Below are positions 7,273-17,152 of a stretch of 48,547 nt of DNA, piece after piece. The position numbers and the translations under genes are program-made. Each line of letters opens with the position of its first letter. Within the stretch, counting starts at the first letter, position 1. Location: assembly GCA_022649665.1 (NCBI GenBank), contig JALCOL010000016.1, positions 1 to 48,547 on the forward strand, given 5' to 3'. Under the pieces are notes generated by a model. That model did not search any database. It saw only the letters and a program-made list of their open reading frames with translations, and was not told the origin of the DNA. This DNA comes from Enterococcaceae bacterium (lineage in GTDB: Bacteria > Bacillota > Bacilli > Lactobacillales > Enterococcaceae).

Positions 7273-8961
7273 TCACCTTTCATTACCGACATTACCATCC
7301 GGATTGTCTTCTGCAACTATTAGTTCGGAAACCAACTGCTTATATGCACTATCAATTAAAATTGGCTTTTTAAGAATCGTGACCCGGCTATTAGTCAAGT
7401 CTAACTTAGACTGATTTCGTTTAATCAGAGAGAAGAAAGTTTGGTTATTAAGACTCATAAAGTGCTTTTGAACAGCCATAAACATTTTATCTTCATTCGA
7501 ATCGGTAATCTCATTTTTTACAAACGAATCCATTGCCATAGGAAATGTTGTATTTGAGCGCGACACCATGATTTCAAAATACGTTAAATATAAGCACAAT
7601 AGTATCTTATTTAGAGCCGTGCCCGCATCCTTCACCTTCTGAAAGTTTAAAAACGGTTTGTTAGACACGCTTGGTACCCCAAGTTCAATGGCAATATCAC
7701 TTTTAATCTGTTCATAATTCAATTCATTGCTTTCGCGAGCCGCTTTAAGCGTCGCACGCTCCTCACGCTGATCTTTTTTTATCTCGCCGATTGACGCTTC
7801 CAATTGACTTGATTTTACCTGATACTTGCCTGCAAGTTGACCAAGTTTCGTTATTACCTGATGATCGACATACTTATCTATATTACTGGCATTTCTGAGG
7901 CTGCTTACTCGTCTGTTCTTTTCATCGAAATCAGAACGTAAACTAGTTAACGTCGATAACAGACTGTCAAGATTGGCCTGATCCACTTCTATATCCTGCT
8001 TAGCCTCTATCTCGCGTTGACGAATTTCGAAGTCATTATCACCAAGTTCAAGTCTAGTTAGTGACTGTTCTCTAGTTAACCGTGAATGGCAATATGTGCA
8101 TTCATATTCAATGTCTCGGAATCGTGCATTAGTAGCCAATAGCAATTTATGAATTTCCGCGTAATCGTGCCGATGATTGTCTAGCTTCATCTTTGTCTTT
8201 GAAATCTGGTTAGAATAGGAGGATATTTTGGCCTGCAAATCATCAGTAATTGCAACGTATTCATTTAGTTCCGTTCTGAGTTCATCGAACTCTTTTGGAC
8301 TCATGACATCCGTTTCTGCTTCGCTGCTATACGATTTCCGTACACCCTCCACCTGACGAAGTTGTCCGTCAACCTCATTCTTTTCGTTACTCAGTGCTTT
8401 TAGCTGCTCCCCAAGCGCAATCAGCTGATTACTTGAAAGCTTAAGATAATATTCAAAGATTGCCTTAGGTTGATCTTTATACATTGTCAGATTTTCAAAC
8501 GAGTCCCGATAGAATGACGCCCATGACTGATCTTGATCAATATAAAATGGTGCTAACACAGCGTTCATACGAGCGGTATGATACTTGTCTGAGGATTTGG
8601 TCTGAAGCTTTAAATTCATCCCCATTTTGTCTTGTACCCAAATCGAAAAGTCCTTTTCATTTGCAAAAGAATAAATGTCCCCAGCACTTTTCGTCAAAAA
8701 GACTTTATTAAATCTCTGGATAATTACGGATTGCCCATCAATATCACATTCGATTTGGAAAATATAATTTTGAAAATCCCACCCTGCTGTAAACGATTTG
8801 ACGTTTCCACCTAAAGTATAATAAATCGACTTTAATAAGCTTGATTTTCCAACTTCATTATCATCACTAAGGAATATGTTTGACAACTTCCCAAATTTAA
8901 ATTTATTTGCAACTTCATGCTCAGGATCAATAATCATGATATGTTTAATAACTAGTTTCAA
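7273..8961 (-). CDS. Rad50/SMC-like ATPase with central CxxC motif (Lamassu-like partner)
   Basis: The product is about 562 residues. TTG at 8961 is chosen as start because AGGGGG lies eight bases upstream; the first ATG is at 8937. The N-terminus has a short beta-rich stretch followed by a P-loop variant, LSDDNEVGKSSLLKS, with lysine near residue 39. Long heptad-like charged segments flank a CTYC motif near residue 285, resembling a zinc hook. Near the C-terminus FPMAMDSF looks like a Walker B strand. This is the layout of Rad50/SMC-type ATPases used by several defence systems. The gene overlaps the upstream nuclease gene by 17 bases, so the two proteins are probably partners, as LmuB and LmuA are in Lamassu. 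Family assignment beyond that is uncertain. Confidence 0.65.
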   Translation of the reverse strand: MKLVIKHIMIIDPEHEVANKFKFGKLSNIFLSDDNEVGKSSLLKSIYYTLGGNVKSFTAGWDFQNYIFQIECDIDGQSVIIQRFNKVFLTKSAGDIYSFANEKDFSIWVQDKMGMNLKLQTKSSDKYHTARMNAVLAPFYIDQDQSWASFYRDSFENLTMYKDQPKAIFEYYLKLSSNQLIALGEQLKALSNEKNEVDGQLRQVEGVRKSYSSEAETDVMSPKEFDELRTELNEYVAITDDLQAKISSYSNQISKTKMKLDNHRHDYAEIHKLLLATNARFRDIEYECTYCHSRLTREQSLTRLELGDNDFEIRQREIEAKQDIEVDQANLDSLLSTLTSLRSDFDEKNRRVSSLRNASNIDKYVDHQVITKLGQLAGKYQVKSSQLEASIGEIKKDQREERATLKAARESNELNYEQIKSDIAIELGVPSVSNKPFLNFQKVKDAGTALNKILLCLYLTYFEIMVSRSNTTFPMAMDSFVKNEITDSNEDKMFMAVQKHFMSLNNQTFFSLIKRNQSKLDLTNSRVTILKKPILIDSAYKQLVSELIVAEDNPDGNVGNER

Positions 8962-9880
8962 CGTCAAGTCCCCCTAACACGTCACAATAAGCGGAAATAC
9001 AAATGGCATATACAGTATTTTCATCCAAACCGTGTAAAATACCTGTGGTCAAAAAGTTTCGAATTAAATCCACTTCATTAGTATTTTCAAGGTCACAGTT
9101 GCCGAGCCACTTCAGAGCCACAGCTTTTTCAGTGGTATACTGCAAAATAATCTTCGACTTCTCTAGCTTGATTTTTTTATTTCTAAACAGACTAAAACCA
9201 AATTTGCTCAAAATTTCATCGAAAAGTTCCAGTGCAGCGACTTTTTCAAAAATTGGAATTAGATCGTTCGCAGTTATTTTCTTCAGCTCACGATCGTCGC
9301 TACCCTGGATTTCCTTTTCCGACTTTTGCAAAATTAGTTGCCAAAGTTCGCCTAGAGCTATCTGTCCTTTCTTATCGACAGAAATGCCTTCAGCCGCCAT
9401 TTCTCCGATTAAATACTTGGTAGCCGCAGAAAAATCAGAATTAAAATCAGTTTTTATTAAAGAAAGTGTCTGGGAACGAGGGTGACTTATCATCGCCATC
9501 TGTTCTTTACTAAACAAATACGCTTTACAAAAGATTTCGTCAGTATCGATTTCTTGCATCAAGTTGAGATCTTTGTCCAAAAAATTATAGACTACGATTT
9601 TATGCAATGCACTATTATCGCCGGAGCCGAGATTCTTTTCGAGAATCGACTTCTTGCCAGTTGATTTTCTCAATAGAGTTTTCAAACTCACTCTTTTATG
9701 ACCCTTAACCTGAATATATGCATGATAATTATTGTCAGAAACAATTTCAAAATCATCATCTGCTTCTACAAAGATTTGAAACCCTGGCTTCTGATAATTT
9801 CGAATTGCAACCAAAGATATAACCGCATTCTGGTACGTGAATCCTTTCTGAGCAATTGCACCGCCATTATCGTTTGCCAT
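8945..9880 (-). CDS. DUF4297/Cap4-like PD-(D/E)xK nuclease
   Basis: The product is 311 residues from ATG at 9880, which has GGAGGA six bases upstream. Residues 12-60 carry the DUF4297/Cap4 pattern: KGFTYQNAV, then FVEADDDFE (E39, D41-D43) and YIQVKG (Q57, K59), which together form a PD-(D/E)xK active site. The rest is a helical domain with no motif I recognise. Cap4-type nucleases are the DNA-degrading effectors of CBASS and of Lamassu LmuA proteins. This is the first gene of the operon and its end overlaps the ATPase start, so the pair resembles a Lamassu core without a visible LmuC. The frame is open a further 72 codons upstream, discussed among the findings. Confidence 0.65.
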   Translation of the reverse strand: MANDNGGAIAQKGFTYQNAVISLVAIRNYQKPGFQIFVEADDDFEIVSDNNYHAYIQVKGHKRVSLKTLLRKSTGKKSILEKNLGSGDNSALHKIVVYNFLDKDLNLMQEIDTDEIFCKAYLFSKEQMAMISHPRSQTLSLIKTDFNSDFSAATKYLIGEMAAEGISVDKKGQIALGELWQLILQKSEKEIQGSDDRELKKITANDLIPIFEKVAALELFDEILSKFGFSLFRNKKIKLEKSKIILQYTTEKAVALKWLGNCDLENTNEVDLIRNFLTTGILHGLDENTVYAICISAYCDVLGGLDVETSY

Positions 9881-9959
9881 AAAAAGTCCTCCGAATACTC
9901 TTTCTAAAAAAAACACCAGCCACTCCCAGCAATACCAGGTCGCAATCCAATTCATCATT

Positions 9960-9965
9960 ATTATA
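9960..9965 (-). promoter_or_regulatory. Probable -10 element of the defence operon
   Basis: A perfect TATAAT lies about 80 bases upstream of the nuclease start on the minus strand. I see no good -35 (only TACTTC-like bases at 17 spacing), so an activator or weak basal expression is possible. No other promoter is apparent before 2019, so all five genes probably depend on it. Confidence 0.5.
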
Positions 9966-10015
9966 TGATATTTCAGAGTGTAGAAGTAGTGCCTTCCAAG
10001 TCGCAATATATTTAC

Positions 10016-10096
10016 AAAAATCCCCGCCAACTCAGCCTCAATTCGGCCCAAACTTGGCGGGGATTTTGGCGGGGAACGTAACAATTTCCCCGCCAA
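10016..10096. repeat. Four TTGGCGGGGA repeats in two inverted pairs next to guaA
   Basis: TCCCCGCCAA occurs at 10021-10030 and 10087-10096, and its complement TTGGCGGGGA at 10054-10063 and 10066-10075. The two inner copies are direct repeats exactly 12 bases apart. Outer and inner copies form two possible hairpins; on the minus strand the second ends in GGGGATTTTTG, so it could terminate guaA transcription. The direct-repeat spacing and position beside the presumed attachment site also fit integrase arm-binding sites. Between 10097 and 10163 only an imperfect stem (CCCGAAAATG / CATTCCGGG) is visible. Confidence 0.6.
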
Positions 10097-10163
10097 TCGT
10101 ATCCTTTGTATCTCCCGAAAATGCCGTTAAATCAACATTCCGGGTTCAATTTACATGTACCTT

Positions 10164-11714
<1,551 letters not shown>

Positions 11715-11763
11715 ATTTTTCACCCTTTGATTAGTTTATTTTGACTCTTGATGAACAAGAGAA

Positions 11764-12687
11764 TCAATACTTTCTTAAATAGATCTTGTCAATATGATGA
11801 TGGTCGGTTTTGTGCATGACGACGTCGGCCCGCGAGCGCGTCGGTAAAATATACTCGTTCAAGTTTTTTAAATTGATATTTTCCCAGACATTTTCGGCGA
11901 GGGCCTTCGCTTTTTCGAGCGGCCAGTTCGCAAATTGATAATAGTAATTGTCCGGTTTGGTGCGCGCGATCTCCAGCAGCGCCATAAAGCGGTCCAAATA
12001 CCATTTTTTGTTCAATTCGGGATCAGCGTCGATATAGATCGTAAAATCGAAAAAGTCGCTGACGTAAATGCGCTGGTTTGCCGGCAGCTGGAGCGTGTTG
12101 ATCCCTTCAACGATCAAGATGTCGGGCTGACGGATCACTTCATATTCGCCCTCGACGATATCATAGACGCTGTGAGAGTAAAGCGGGACTTTCAGATCTT
12201 CGTGATTATTTTTGACATTATTCAAAAAATTGATAAGCTTTTCCATATCATAACTTTCCGGGAATCCTTTATGATTCAAAATGCCTTTTTTCTCCAGCAC
12301 TTTATTTGGATACAGGAAGCCATCAGTCGTGATCAGCTCAACATTGCGCCGCTTGAAAGTCCGCTGCAGCATGATCTGAAGCAAGCGGGCGGTCGTACTT
12401 TTGCCGACTGCAACACTTCCGGCGATCCCGATGATAAATGGCGGCATCGGAAGATAGCTGTGGAGAAAGAGGCCCTTGCTGAGCTGGAGAGATTCGAATT
12501 CTTTCATGTAGATATGTGCCAAGTGCGTCAATGGTATGTATATGTTCTGAACATCTTTCATCGAGATTTTATCGTTGAAACTTTTGATGCGATTCAATTC
12601 GTTTTCTGACAGCGGCGGAACGCCATCGCGATAAAAATCCTGCCACTCTTTGCGGTCGATCGCGTAATAATTCATTTTTTCGTCCAT
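11764..12687 (-). CDS. coaA: Pantothenate kinase, type I
   Basis: CoaA phosphorylates pantothenate, the first step of coenzyme A synthesis. The 307-residue protein has the P-loop IAGSVAVGKSTTARLL near residue 90, the Walker B-like LIVEGINTLQ, and the ending KTDHHHIDKIYLRKY, all typical of the bacterial type I (prokaryotic) kinase of about 310 residues. ATG at 12687 is preceded by TAGGAG. It is the promoter-proximal gene of a coaA-guaA pair and is transcribed away from the GDSL hydrolase gene. Confidence 0.96.
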   Translation of the reverse strand: MDEKMNYYAIDRKEWQDFYRDGVPPLSENELNRIKSFNDKISMKDVQNIYIPLTHLAHIYMKEFESLQLSKGLFLHSYLPMPPFIIGIAGSVAVGKSTTARLLQIMLQRTFKRRNVELITTDGFLYPNKVLEKKGILNHKGFPESYDMEKLINFLNNVKNNHEDLKVPLYSHSVYDIVEGEYEVIRQPDILIVEGINTLQLPANQRIYVSDFFDFTIYIDADPELNKKWYLDRFMALLEIARTKPDNYYYQFANWPLEKAKALAENVWENINLKNLNEYILPTRSRADVVMHKTDHHHIDKIYLRKY

Positions 12688-12748
12688 AAAATTCTCCTAA
12701 CAGCTGAACTTCGCGAAGTGCAAGTGAAAATTGCACAATACTGAGAAC

Positions 12749-12759
12749 ATTTTAGCATA
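12749..12759 (-). promoter_or_regulatory. Extended -10 promoter of coaA-guaA
   Basis: Read leftward this is TATGCTAAAAT, a TGn-extended -10. The same eleven bases occur upstream of dut. No clear -35 is visible. A hairpin-prone TTCGCGAA lies between it and the coaA start. Confidence 0.5.
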
Positions 12760-12875
12760 GTTTTCGGAAAAAGTCGGCAATAGATTGCTAGTCTTTTTCC
12801 CTTGATATTTTTACCAAAAACACAGCGTTTTTTTTTACTGATAAAATGATATGATAAATCACGGAGGGAACGGAA

Positions 12876-13448
12876 ATGCGTGAACTGAAAATTTTGTTGT
12901 TCGGCGATAGTATTACCGCCGGCTATATGGACGGCGAGACAACTATGCTTTATAATAATGCATTATCAGATTTCCTTTTGAAGTGCGGGATCAAAGCGGC
13001 ATGCTATAATGCCGGCGTACCGGGCGAGACGAGTGCTGATGGTTTGCGCCGCGCCAAGCGGGTAGCAGGCTATCCATATGATATCGTGCTGGTGATGTTC
13101 GGCGTGAATGATGCGGCGGATCACCGCTATATCGAGCGCATGCATTATCTGGAAAATCTTAAAAAAATCATTTCTTATTTTCAAAAAGAAAAATTGATCC
13201 TTGTCTCACCCAGCTGGGTCGATGAGACGCTTCATCCCGAGCGGCCGGATAAACGGCTGCGCGCCTACGTTGCAACCGCACGAAAGGCAGCGGAAATGAG
13301 CGGGGTTGCATTTGTCGATCTCTACCAAGCGATGCAGCCAGCTCCTAAGCAATATCTGCAGCCAGACGGTATGCATTTTGCATCGGCCGGCTATCTGCTT
13401 TTGGCAAAGATCATCGGTAAAAAAATCATAGAAATGGCGGGAAGATAA
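12876..13448 (+). CDS. SGNH/GDSL-family hydrolase
   Basis: This is a 190-residue esterase/lipase-type protein with all four SGNH blocks: LFGDSITAGY (catalytic Ser in block I), AGVPGETSADG (Gly), VMFGVNDAA (Asn) and PDGMHFASAGY (Asp/His). It has no signal peptide, so it is probably cytoplasmic; the substrate cannot be told from sequence. ATG at 12876 has GGAGG upstream. The gene abuts the following methyltransferase gene without a gap and may form one transcript with it and the LacI-family gene. A TATGAT at about 12851 could be its -10. Confidence 0.88.
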   Translation: MRELKILLFGDSITAGYMDGETTMLYNNALSDFLLKCGIKAACYNAGVPGETSADGLRRAKRVAGYPYDIVLVMFGVNDAADHRYIERMHYLENLKKIISYFQKEKLILVSPSWVDETLHPERPDKRLRAYVATARKAAEMSGVAFVDLYQAMQPAPKQYLQPDGMHFASAGYLLLAKIIGKKIIEMAGR

Positions 13449-14051
13449 ATGCAAGATCATTATTATTCGCGAACGCCGGACGCTGCTCACGATTACCATG
13501 AATGGACGTTTGCACTTTTTGATCGGCCGCTTTCTTTTTTGACCGATGCAGGTGTATTCTCTAAAGGGAGAGTCGACTTCGGCAGTGTAACGCTGCTAAA
13601 AGCTTTTACTAGCGAGAAGCTGCCGGAAGGTATGATCCTCGATGTCGGCTGCGGATACGGGCCGATCGGTCTGTTTTTAGCAGTCAAAACGGGGCGGCCG
13701 CTTGAAATGATCGATATCAATGAGCGGGCAGTCGAATTGGCGCAGAAGAATGCGCGGAAAAATAATCTCGAAAATGTCGATATCCATACCAGCGACTTGT
13801 TTGCTGATCTCCATCATGAAAAATATGCTGCGATCGTCAGCAATCCGCCGATCCGTGCCGGAAAAAAAGTCGTCCACGCGATCTTGGAAGAGGCAGTTGA
13901 GCATCTTCTGCCGGGCGGGACACTTACGATCGTGATCCAGAAAAAGCAGGGCGCCCCGAGTGCAAAAAAGAAAATGGAAGAAGTCTTTGGCAATGCTGCT
14001 GTCTTGAAAAAAGACAAAGGCTATTATGTTTTGCAAAGTATCAAAAAATAG
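13449..14051 (+). CDS. RsmC-like class I SAM methyltransferase
   Basis: The 200-residue protein shows SAM motif I LDVGCGYGPIG near residue 62, the acidic motif II region MIDINERAVELA, and SNPPIRAGKKVVH, the NPP(Y/I) catalytic motif of N-methyltransferases. The length and the DYHEWTFALFDRPLSFLTDAGVFSKG opening region (only part quoted as key residues: DRPL, GVFSK) match the short Firmicutes relatives of RsmC, which methylates G1207 of 16S rRNA in Escherichia coli. The target here is inferred. Its start is the base after the upstream stop. Confidence 0.85.
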   Translation: MQDHYYSRTPDAAHDYHEWTFALFDRPLSFLTDAGVFSKGRVDFGSVTLLKAFTSEKLPEGMILDVGCGYGPIGLFLAVKTGRPLEMIDINERAVELAQKNARKNNLENVDIHTSDLFADLHHEKYAAIVSNPPIRAGKKVVHAILEEAVEHLLPGGTLTIVIQKKQGAPSAKKKMEEVFGNAAVLKKDKGYYVLQSIKK

Positions 14052-14068
14052 AAAGGAGGATAAGACAA

Positions 14069-15112
14069 ATGAAAATGACGATCAAAGAAATCGCTGATTT
14101 GGCCGGAGTATCGATCACGACCGTATCCCAAATTTTGAACAATAAAGGCGGCCGCTTCAGTGCAACTACACGGAAACGCGTCTTGGATGTTGTGGAGAAA
14201 TATCACTACAAAGCCGATTTCTTTGCTTCGAGTATGATCACGCGGCATTCGAAAACGATCGGCATGATCGTTCCGGATGTGACTGATTTTTTCTTTTCGA
14301 AGATCATCGAAGGGGTCGAAGCATTTTTGAATGCATCGGGCTATATGATCGTTTTGTGCAACAGCCAGTCGAATCCGGAAAAAGAGGAGCGCTATTTGGA
14401 AGACTTGCTGCACCGTTCAGTTGACGGGATCATTTTAGCAACACCGAATCTGCAGTCGGATAAATTTGATTTTCAAGGCAACACAGTTGAAGGGGTGCCG
14501 TTTTTACTGATCGACCGCGGACATAATCGGCGCAAAGGCGGGAAGCTTTTGGTCGAAGAGTTTCAAGGCGTATATACAGCGCTTGACTACTTGGTAGAGC
14601 ATGGACACCGGCATATCGGTTTTTTGCGTGAAAAAGAAGGGTATTATACACTTTGCGACCGCTTTGCAGCGTATCAGGAGATCGTAGAGCATTATCAGCT
14701 GCCGTTCAAAGAAAGCTATGTCGCGCAAGGCCCGCTCAATATCGACGGCGGGTATGAAGCAGCTCGCGAAGTGCTGAAAAATCCTGAGATCACAGCGATT
14801 TTTTGCGGGAATGATGAAATGGCGATCGGCTGCTATCATGCGATCGATGAAGCCCACAAAAAGATCCCGGACGATATTTCAGTGATCGGCTTTGACGGCC
14901 TGGAAATCAGCCGATATGTCGTACCGACCCTTTCGACGATCACTCAGCCCGCTTTTGAAATCGGATACACGGCAGCGAAATTTTTGCTGCGGTCGATCGA
15001 AACCGCAGGCGGATTGGTTCCCAACAAGGTTTTTGCGACAAAATTCGTGCGAAGAAATTCCATCAAGAGCTTGACAGCGTCAAAAACAGGTGATACGATT
15101 TTATTCAAATAG
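14069..15112 (+). CDS. LacI-family transcriptional regulator (probable nucleoside/ribose-locus repressor)
   Basis: The 347-residue protein has an N-terminal LacI helix-turn-helix (IKEIADLAGVSITTVSQILN) with a hinge helix, then a type I periplasmic-binding-like ligand domain beginning about residue 62 (KTIGMIVPDVTDFFFSKI) and ending with VIGFDGLEISRYVVPTLSTI. It resembles RbsR-type repressors. AAAGGAGG precedes ATG at 14069. Two palindromes lie between its stop and the pdp start, so it most likely controls the downstream nucleoside genes and may sense a sugar phosphate or nucleoside. Whether it also controls itself is unknown. Confidence 0.9.
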   Translation: MKMTIKEIADLAGVSITTVSQILNNKGGRFSATTRKRVLDVVEKYHYKADFFASSMITRHSKTIGMIVPDVTDFFFSKIIEGVEAFLNASGYMIVLCNSQSNPEKEERYLEDLLHRSVDGIILATPNLQSDKFDFQGNTVEGVPFLLIDRGHNRRKGGKLLVEEFQGVYTALDYLVEHGHRHIGFLREKEGYYTLCDRFAAYQEIVEHYQLPFKESYVAQGPLNIDGGYEAAREVLKNPEITAIFCGNDEMAIGCYHAIDEAHKKIPDDISVIGFDGLEISRYVVPTLSTITQPAFEIGYTAAKFLLRSIETAGGLVPNKVFATKFVRRNSIKSLTASKTGDTILFK

Positions 15113-15145
15113 AAAGCGTTTTCGTATTTTCGTAAAACGTTTTAC
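15112..15145 (+). promoter_or_regulatory. Paired LacI-type operators (or cre-like sites) upstream of pdp
   Basis: GAAAGCGTTTTC (15112-15123) and the perfect palindrome GTAAAACGTTTTAC (15132-15145) share a central CG dyad and are centred about 21 bases apart, two helical turns. That spacing suits cooperative binding on one face of the DNA. LacI-family operators, including CcpA cre sites, have this form. The neighbouring LacI-family protein is the obvious candidate binder. Confidence 0.65.
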
Positions 15146-15169
15146 TCTTGTGGACAGGGAGTGGTAAAG

Positions 15170-16471
15170 ATGCGGATGGTCGATTTAATCGAGAAAAAAA
15201 GGGATGGCAGCGGTTTGGATGCTGCAGAAATCAAATTTATGATCGACGGCTATACTTCCGGTAAAATCCCGGATTATCAAATGAGCGCGATGCTGATGGC
15301 GATTTTTTACGAGGACATGAGCGATCAGGAGATTACTGATTTGACACTGACGATGGCGCATTCGGGCGATGTAGTCGATTTGAGTGCGATCGCAGGGATC
15401 AAAGTCGACAAACATTCGACAGGTGGTGTCGGCGATACGACGACGTTGGTATTAGCACCGCTTGTTGCAAGTCTCGGCGTGCCGGTCGCAAAAATGAGCG
15501 GCCGCGGATTGGGACATACTGGCGGCACGATCGATAAATTGGAATCGATCCCTGGTTTTCAAGTCGAGATCGACAGTCAGGAATTTATCAAGTTAGTCAA
15601 CGAAACCAAAGTAGCAGTGACTGGACAGTCCGGCGACTTGGCGCCAGCAGATAAAAAGCTTTACGCGCTGCGGGACGTGACGGCGACAGTCGATTCGATC
15701 CCGCTGATCGCCAGCTCGATCATGAGCAAAAAGATCGCGGCCGGCGCGGATGCGATCGTACTGGATGTGACTGTCGGCGAAGGCGCCTTTATGAAAAACA
15801 TCGAAGATGCTCGCCGTTTGGCGCATACGATGGTGCGGATCGGCAACTTGGCTGGACGCAAGACGATGGCGATCATTTCCGACATGAATCAGCCGCTGGG
15901 AGACGCGATCGGCAATTCTCTTGAAATCGTTGAAGCGATCAATACACTGAAAGGTCATGGACCAGCTGACCTTTTGGAAATGACGTATGCACTTGGCAGC
16001 CAGATGGTGGTTTTAGCCGGAAAAGCAGCAACCTTGGCCGCGGCGCGCACGATGCTGGAAGACGCGATCGCGAGCGGCAAGGCATTCGAAAAATTCAAGG
16101 AAATGGTCAAAAATCAAGGCGGCGATGTCAGCTATATCGAACATCCCGAAAAATTATTGACTGCGAAATATACTTTCGAACTGCCGGCGAAAGAGACCGG
16201 GATCATCCATGAAATCGTAGCTGATGAAGTGGGGATCGCGGCGATGCTTCTCGGCGCTGGCCGGCGGACCAAGGAAGATCCGATCGACTATAGTGTCGGC
16301 TTAGTGCTCCATAAAAAAGTCGGCGATCCGGTCCAAGCGGGCGAATCGCTCTTGACGATCTATGCAAATACCGAAAACATTACAGAAGTCAAAGAAAAAC
16401 TCTACCGGAACATTAAAATTGGCTCAGAAGGAATCGAACCGGCATTGATTCATGATATAATTACAGAGTAA
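15170..16471 (+). CDS. pdp: Pyrimidine-nucleoside phosphorylase
   Basis: The enzyme splits uridine, thymidine or deoxyuridine with phosphate to base and (deoxy)ribose-1-phosphate. The 433-residue product starts at ATG 15170, with GGGAG upstream. It carries the family signature [16 protein letters not shown] near residue 80, [19 protein letters not shown] near 110, and the central [19 protein letters not shown]. The C-terminal alpha/beta domain ends with [12 protein letters not shown]. It is the first gene of the salvage operon and is followed 26 bases later by deoC. The choice of pdp over deoA follows the Firmicutes context. Confidence 0.95.
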   Translation: MRMVDLIEKKRDGSGLDAAEIKFMIDGYTSGKIPDYQMSAMLMAIFYEDMSDQEITDLTLTMAHSGDVVDLSAIAGIKVDKHSTGGVGDTTTLVLAPLVASLGVPVAKMSGRGLGHTGGTIDKLESIPGFQVEIDSQEFIKLVNETKVAVTGQSGDLAPADKKLYALRDVTATVDSIPLIASSIMSKKIAAGADAIVLDVTVGEGAFMKNIEDARRLAHTMVRIGNLAGRKTMAIISDMNQPLGDAIGNSLEIVEAINTLKGHGPADLLEMTYALGSQMVVLAGKAATLAAARTMLEDAIASGKAFEKFKEMVKNQGGDVSYIEHPEKLLTAKYTFELPAKETGIIHEIVADEVGIAAMLLGAGRRTKEDPIDYSVGLVLHKKVGDPVQAGESLLTIYANTENITEVKEKLYRNIKIGSEGIEPALIHDIITE

Positions 16472-16497
16472 TGAGGAGAAAAGGGGAGATCTAACAT

Positions 16498-17148
16498 ATG
16501 GAAATCAACCAATATATCGATCACACACTTTTAAAGCCAGATGCAACACGGGCGCAAATCAAGAAGATCATTGAAGAAGCGAAAGAATACAAATTTTTCT
16601 CAGTCTGCATCAATCCGTTTTGGGTCCCGCTGGCGCATGAAGAATTAAAAGACACTTCTGTCAAAGTTTGTACCGTGATCGGCTTCCCTCTGGGAGCGAA
16701 TACGAGCGCAGTCAAAGAATACGAAACAACGGACGCGATCAAAAACGGCGCAAATGAAGTCGATATGGTGATCAACATCGGTGCCTTAAAAGGCGGCGAG
16801 TATGAAATCGTAAAAGAAGATATCCAAAAAGTTGTCGCAGCATCAGAAGAAAAAGCACTTGTCAAAGTGATCATTGAAAGCTCGCTTTTGACGGATGAAG
16901 AAATCGTAAAAGCTTGCGAATTGGCAAAAGAAGCCGGGGCAGACTTTGTCAAAACGTCAACTGGGTTCGCAAATGGCGGCGCTTCGGTCCATGCAGTCGA
17001 ATTGATGAGAAAGACTGTCGGCAGCGAAATGGGCGTCAAGGCAAGCGGCGGCATCCACTCTTACGAAGATGCCAAAGCACTGATCGACGCCGGTGCGACG
17101 CGGATCGGCGCAAGTGCCGGGATCGCGATCGTCGAGGGGGCCAAATAA
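16498..17148 (+). CDS. deoC: Deoxyribose-phosphate aldolase
   Basis: DeoC cleaves 2-deoxyribose-5-phosphate into acetaldehyde and glyceraldehyde-3-phosphate, feeding glycolysis. The 216-residue protein has the expected TIM-barrel landmarks: [10 protein letters not shown] at the start, the catalytic aspartate in [12 protein letters not shown], the Schiff-base lysine in [11 protein letters not shown] (about residue 150) and a second lysine in VKASGGI. It lies between pdp and cdd and uses the product of pdp after DeoB action. Confidence 0.97.
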   Translation: MEINQYIDHTLLKPDATRAQIKKIIEEAKEYKFFSVCINPFWVPLAHEELKDTSVKVCTVIGFPLGANTSAVKEYETTDAIKNGANEVDMVINIGALKGGEYEIVKEDIQKVVAASEEKALVKVIIESSLLTDEEIVKACELAKEAGADFVKTSTGFANGGASVHAVELMRKTVGSEMGVKASGGIHSYEDAKALIDAGATRIGASAGIAIVEGAK

Positions 17149-17152
17149 CAAA

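Larger units (their letters stand above)
1..10163. mobile_element. End of an integrative (conjugative/mobilizable) element inserted at the guaA 3' end
   Basis: The block between the left edge and the guaA stop codon is more A+T-rich than the core genes to its right. It carries a Rep_trans/MobT-like relaxase gene, an oriT-like inverted repeat, a defence operon and no housekeeping gene. The 3' end of guaA is a known integration target for genomic islands and ICEs, and here the accessory DNA begins immediately after an intact guaA stop. Repeated TTGGCGGGGA motifs at 10021-10096 resemble integrase arm sites. No integrase is visible, so it would lie beyond the left edge, and the second att copy cannot be seen. 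The element is inferred; its exact ends are unknown. Confidence 0.65.

Noticed and set aside
11715-11763. Purine riboswitch upstream of guaA
   Set aside because: Only about 50 bases separate coaA and guaA and no aptamer-like stem is present.
11935-12609. Long plus-strand open frame (about 224 codons) opposite coaA
   Set aside because: It is antisense to a clear pantothenate kinase, has no domain and no convincing ribosome binding site, and arises from the codon bias of the real gene.
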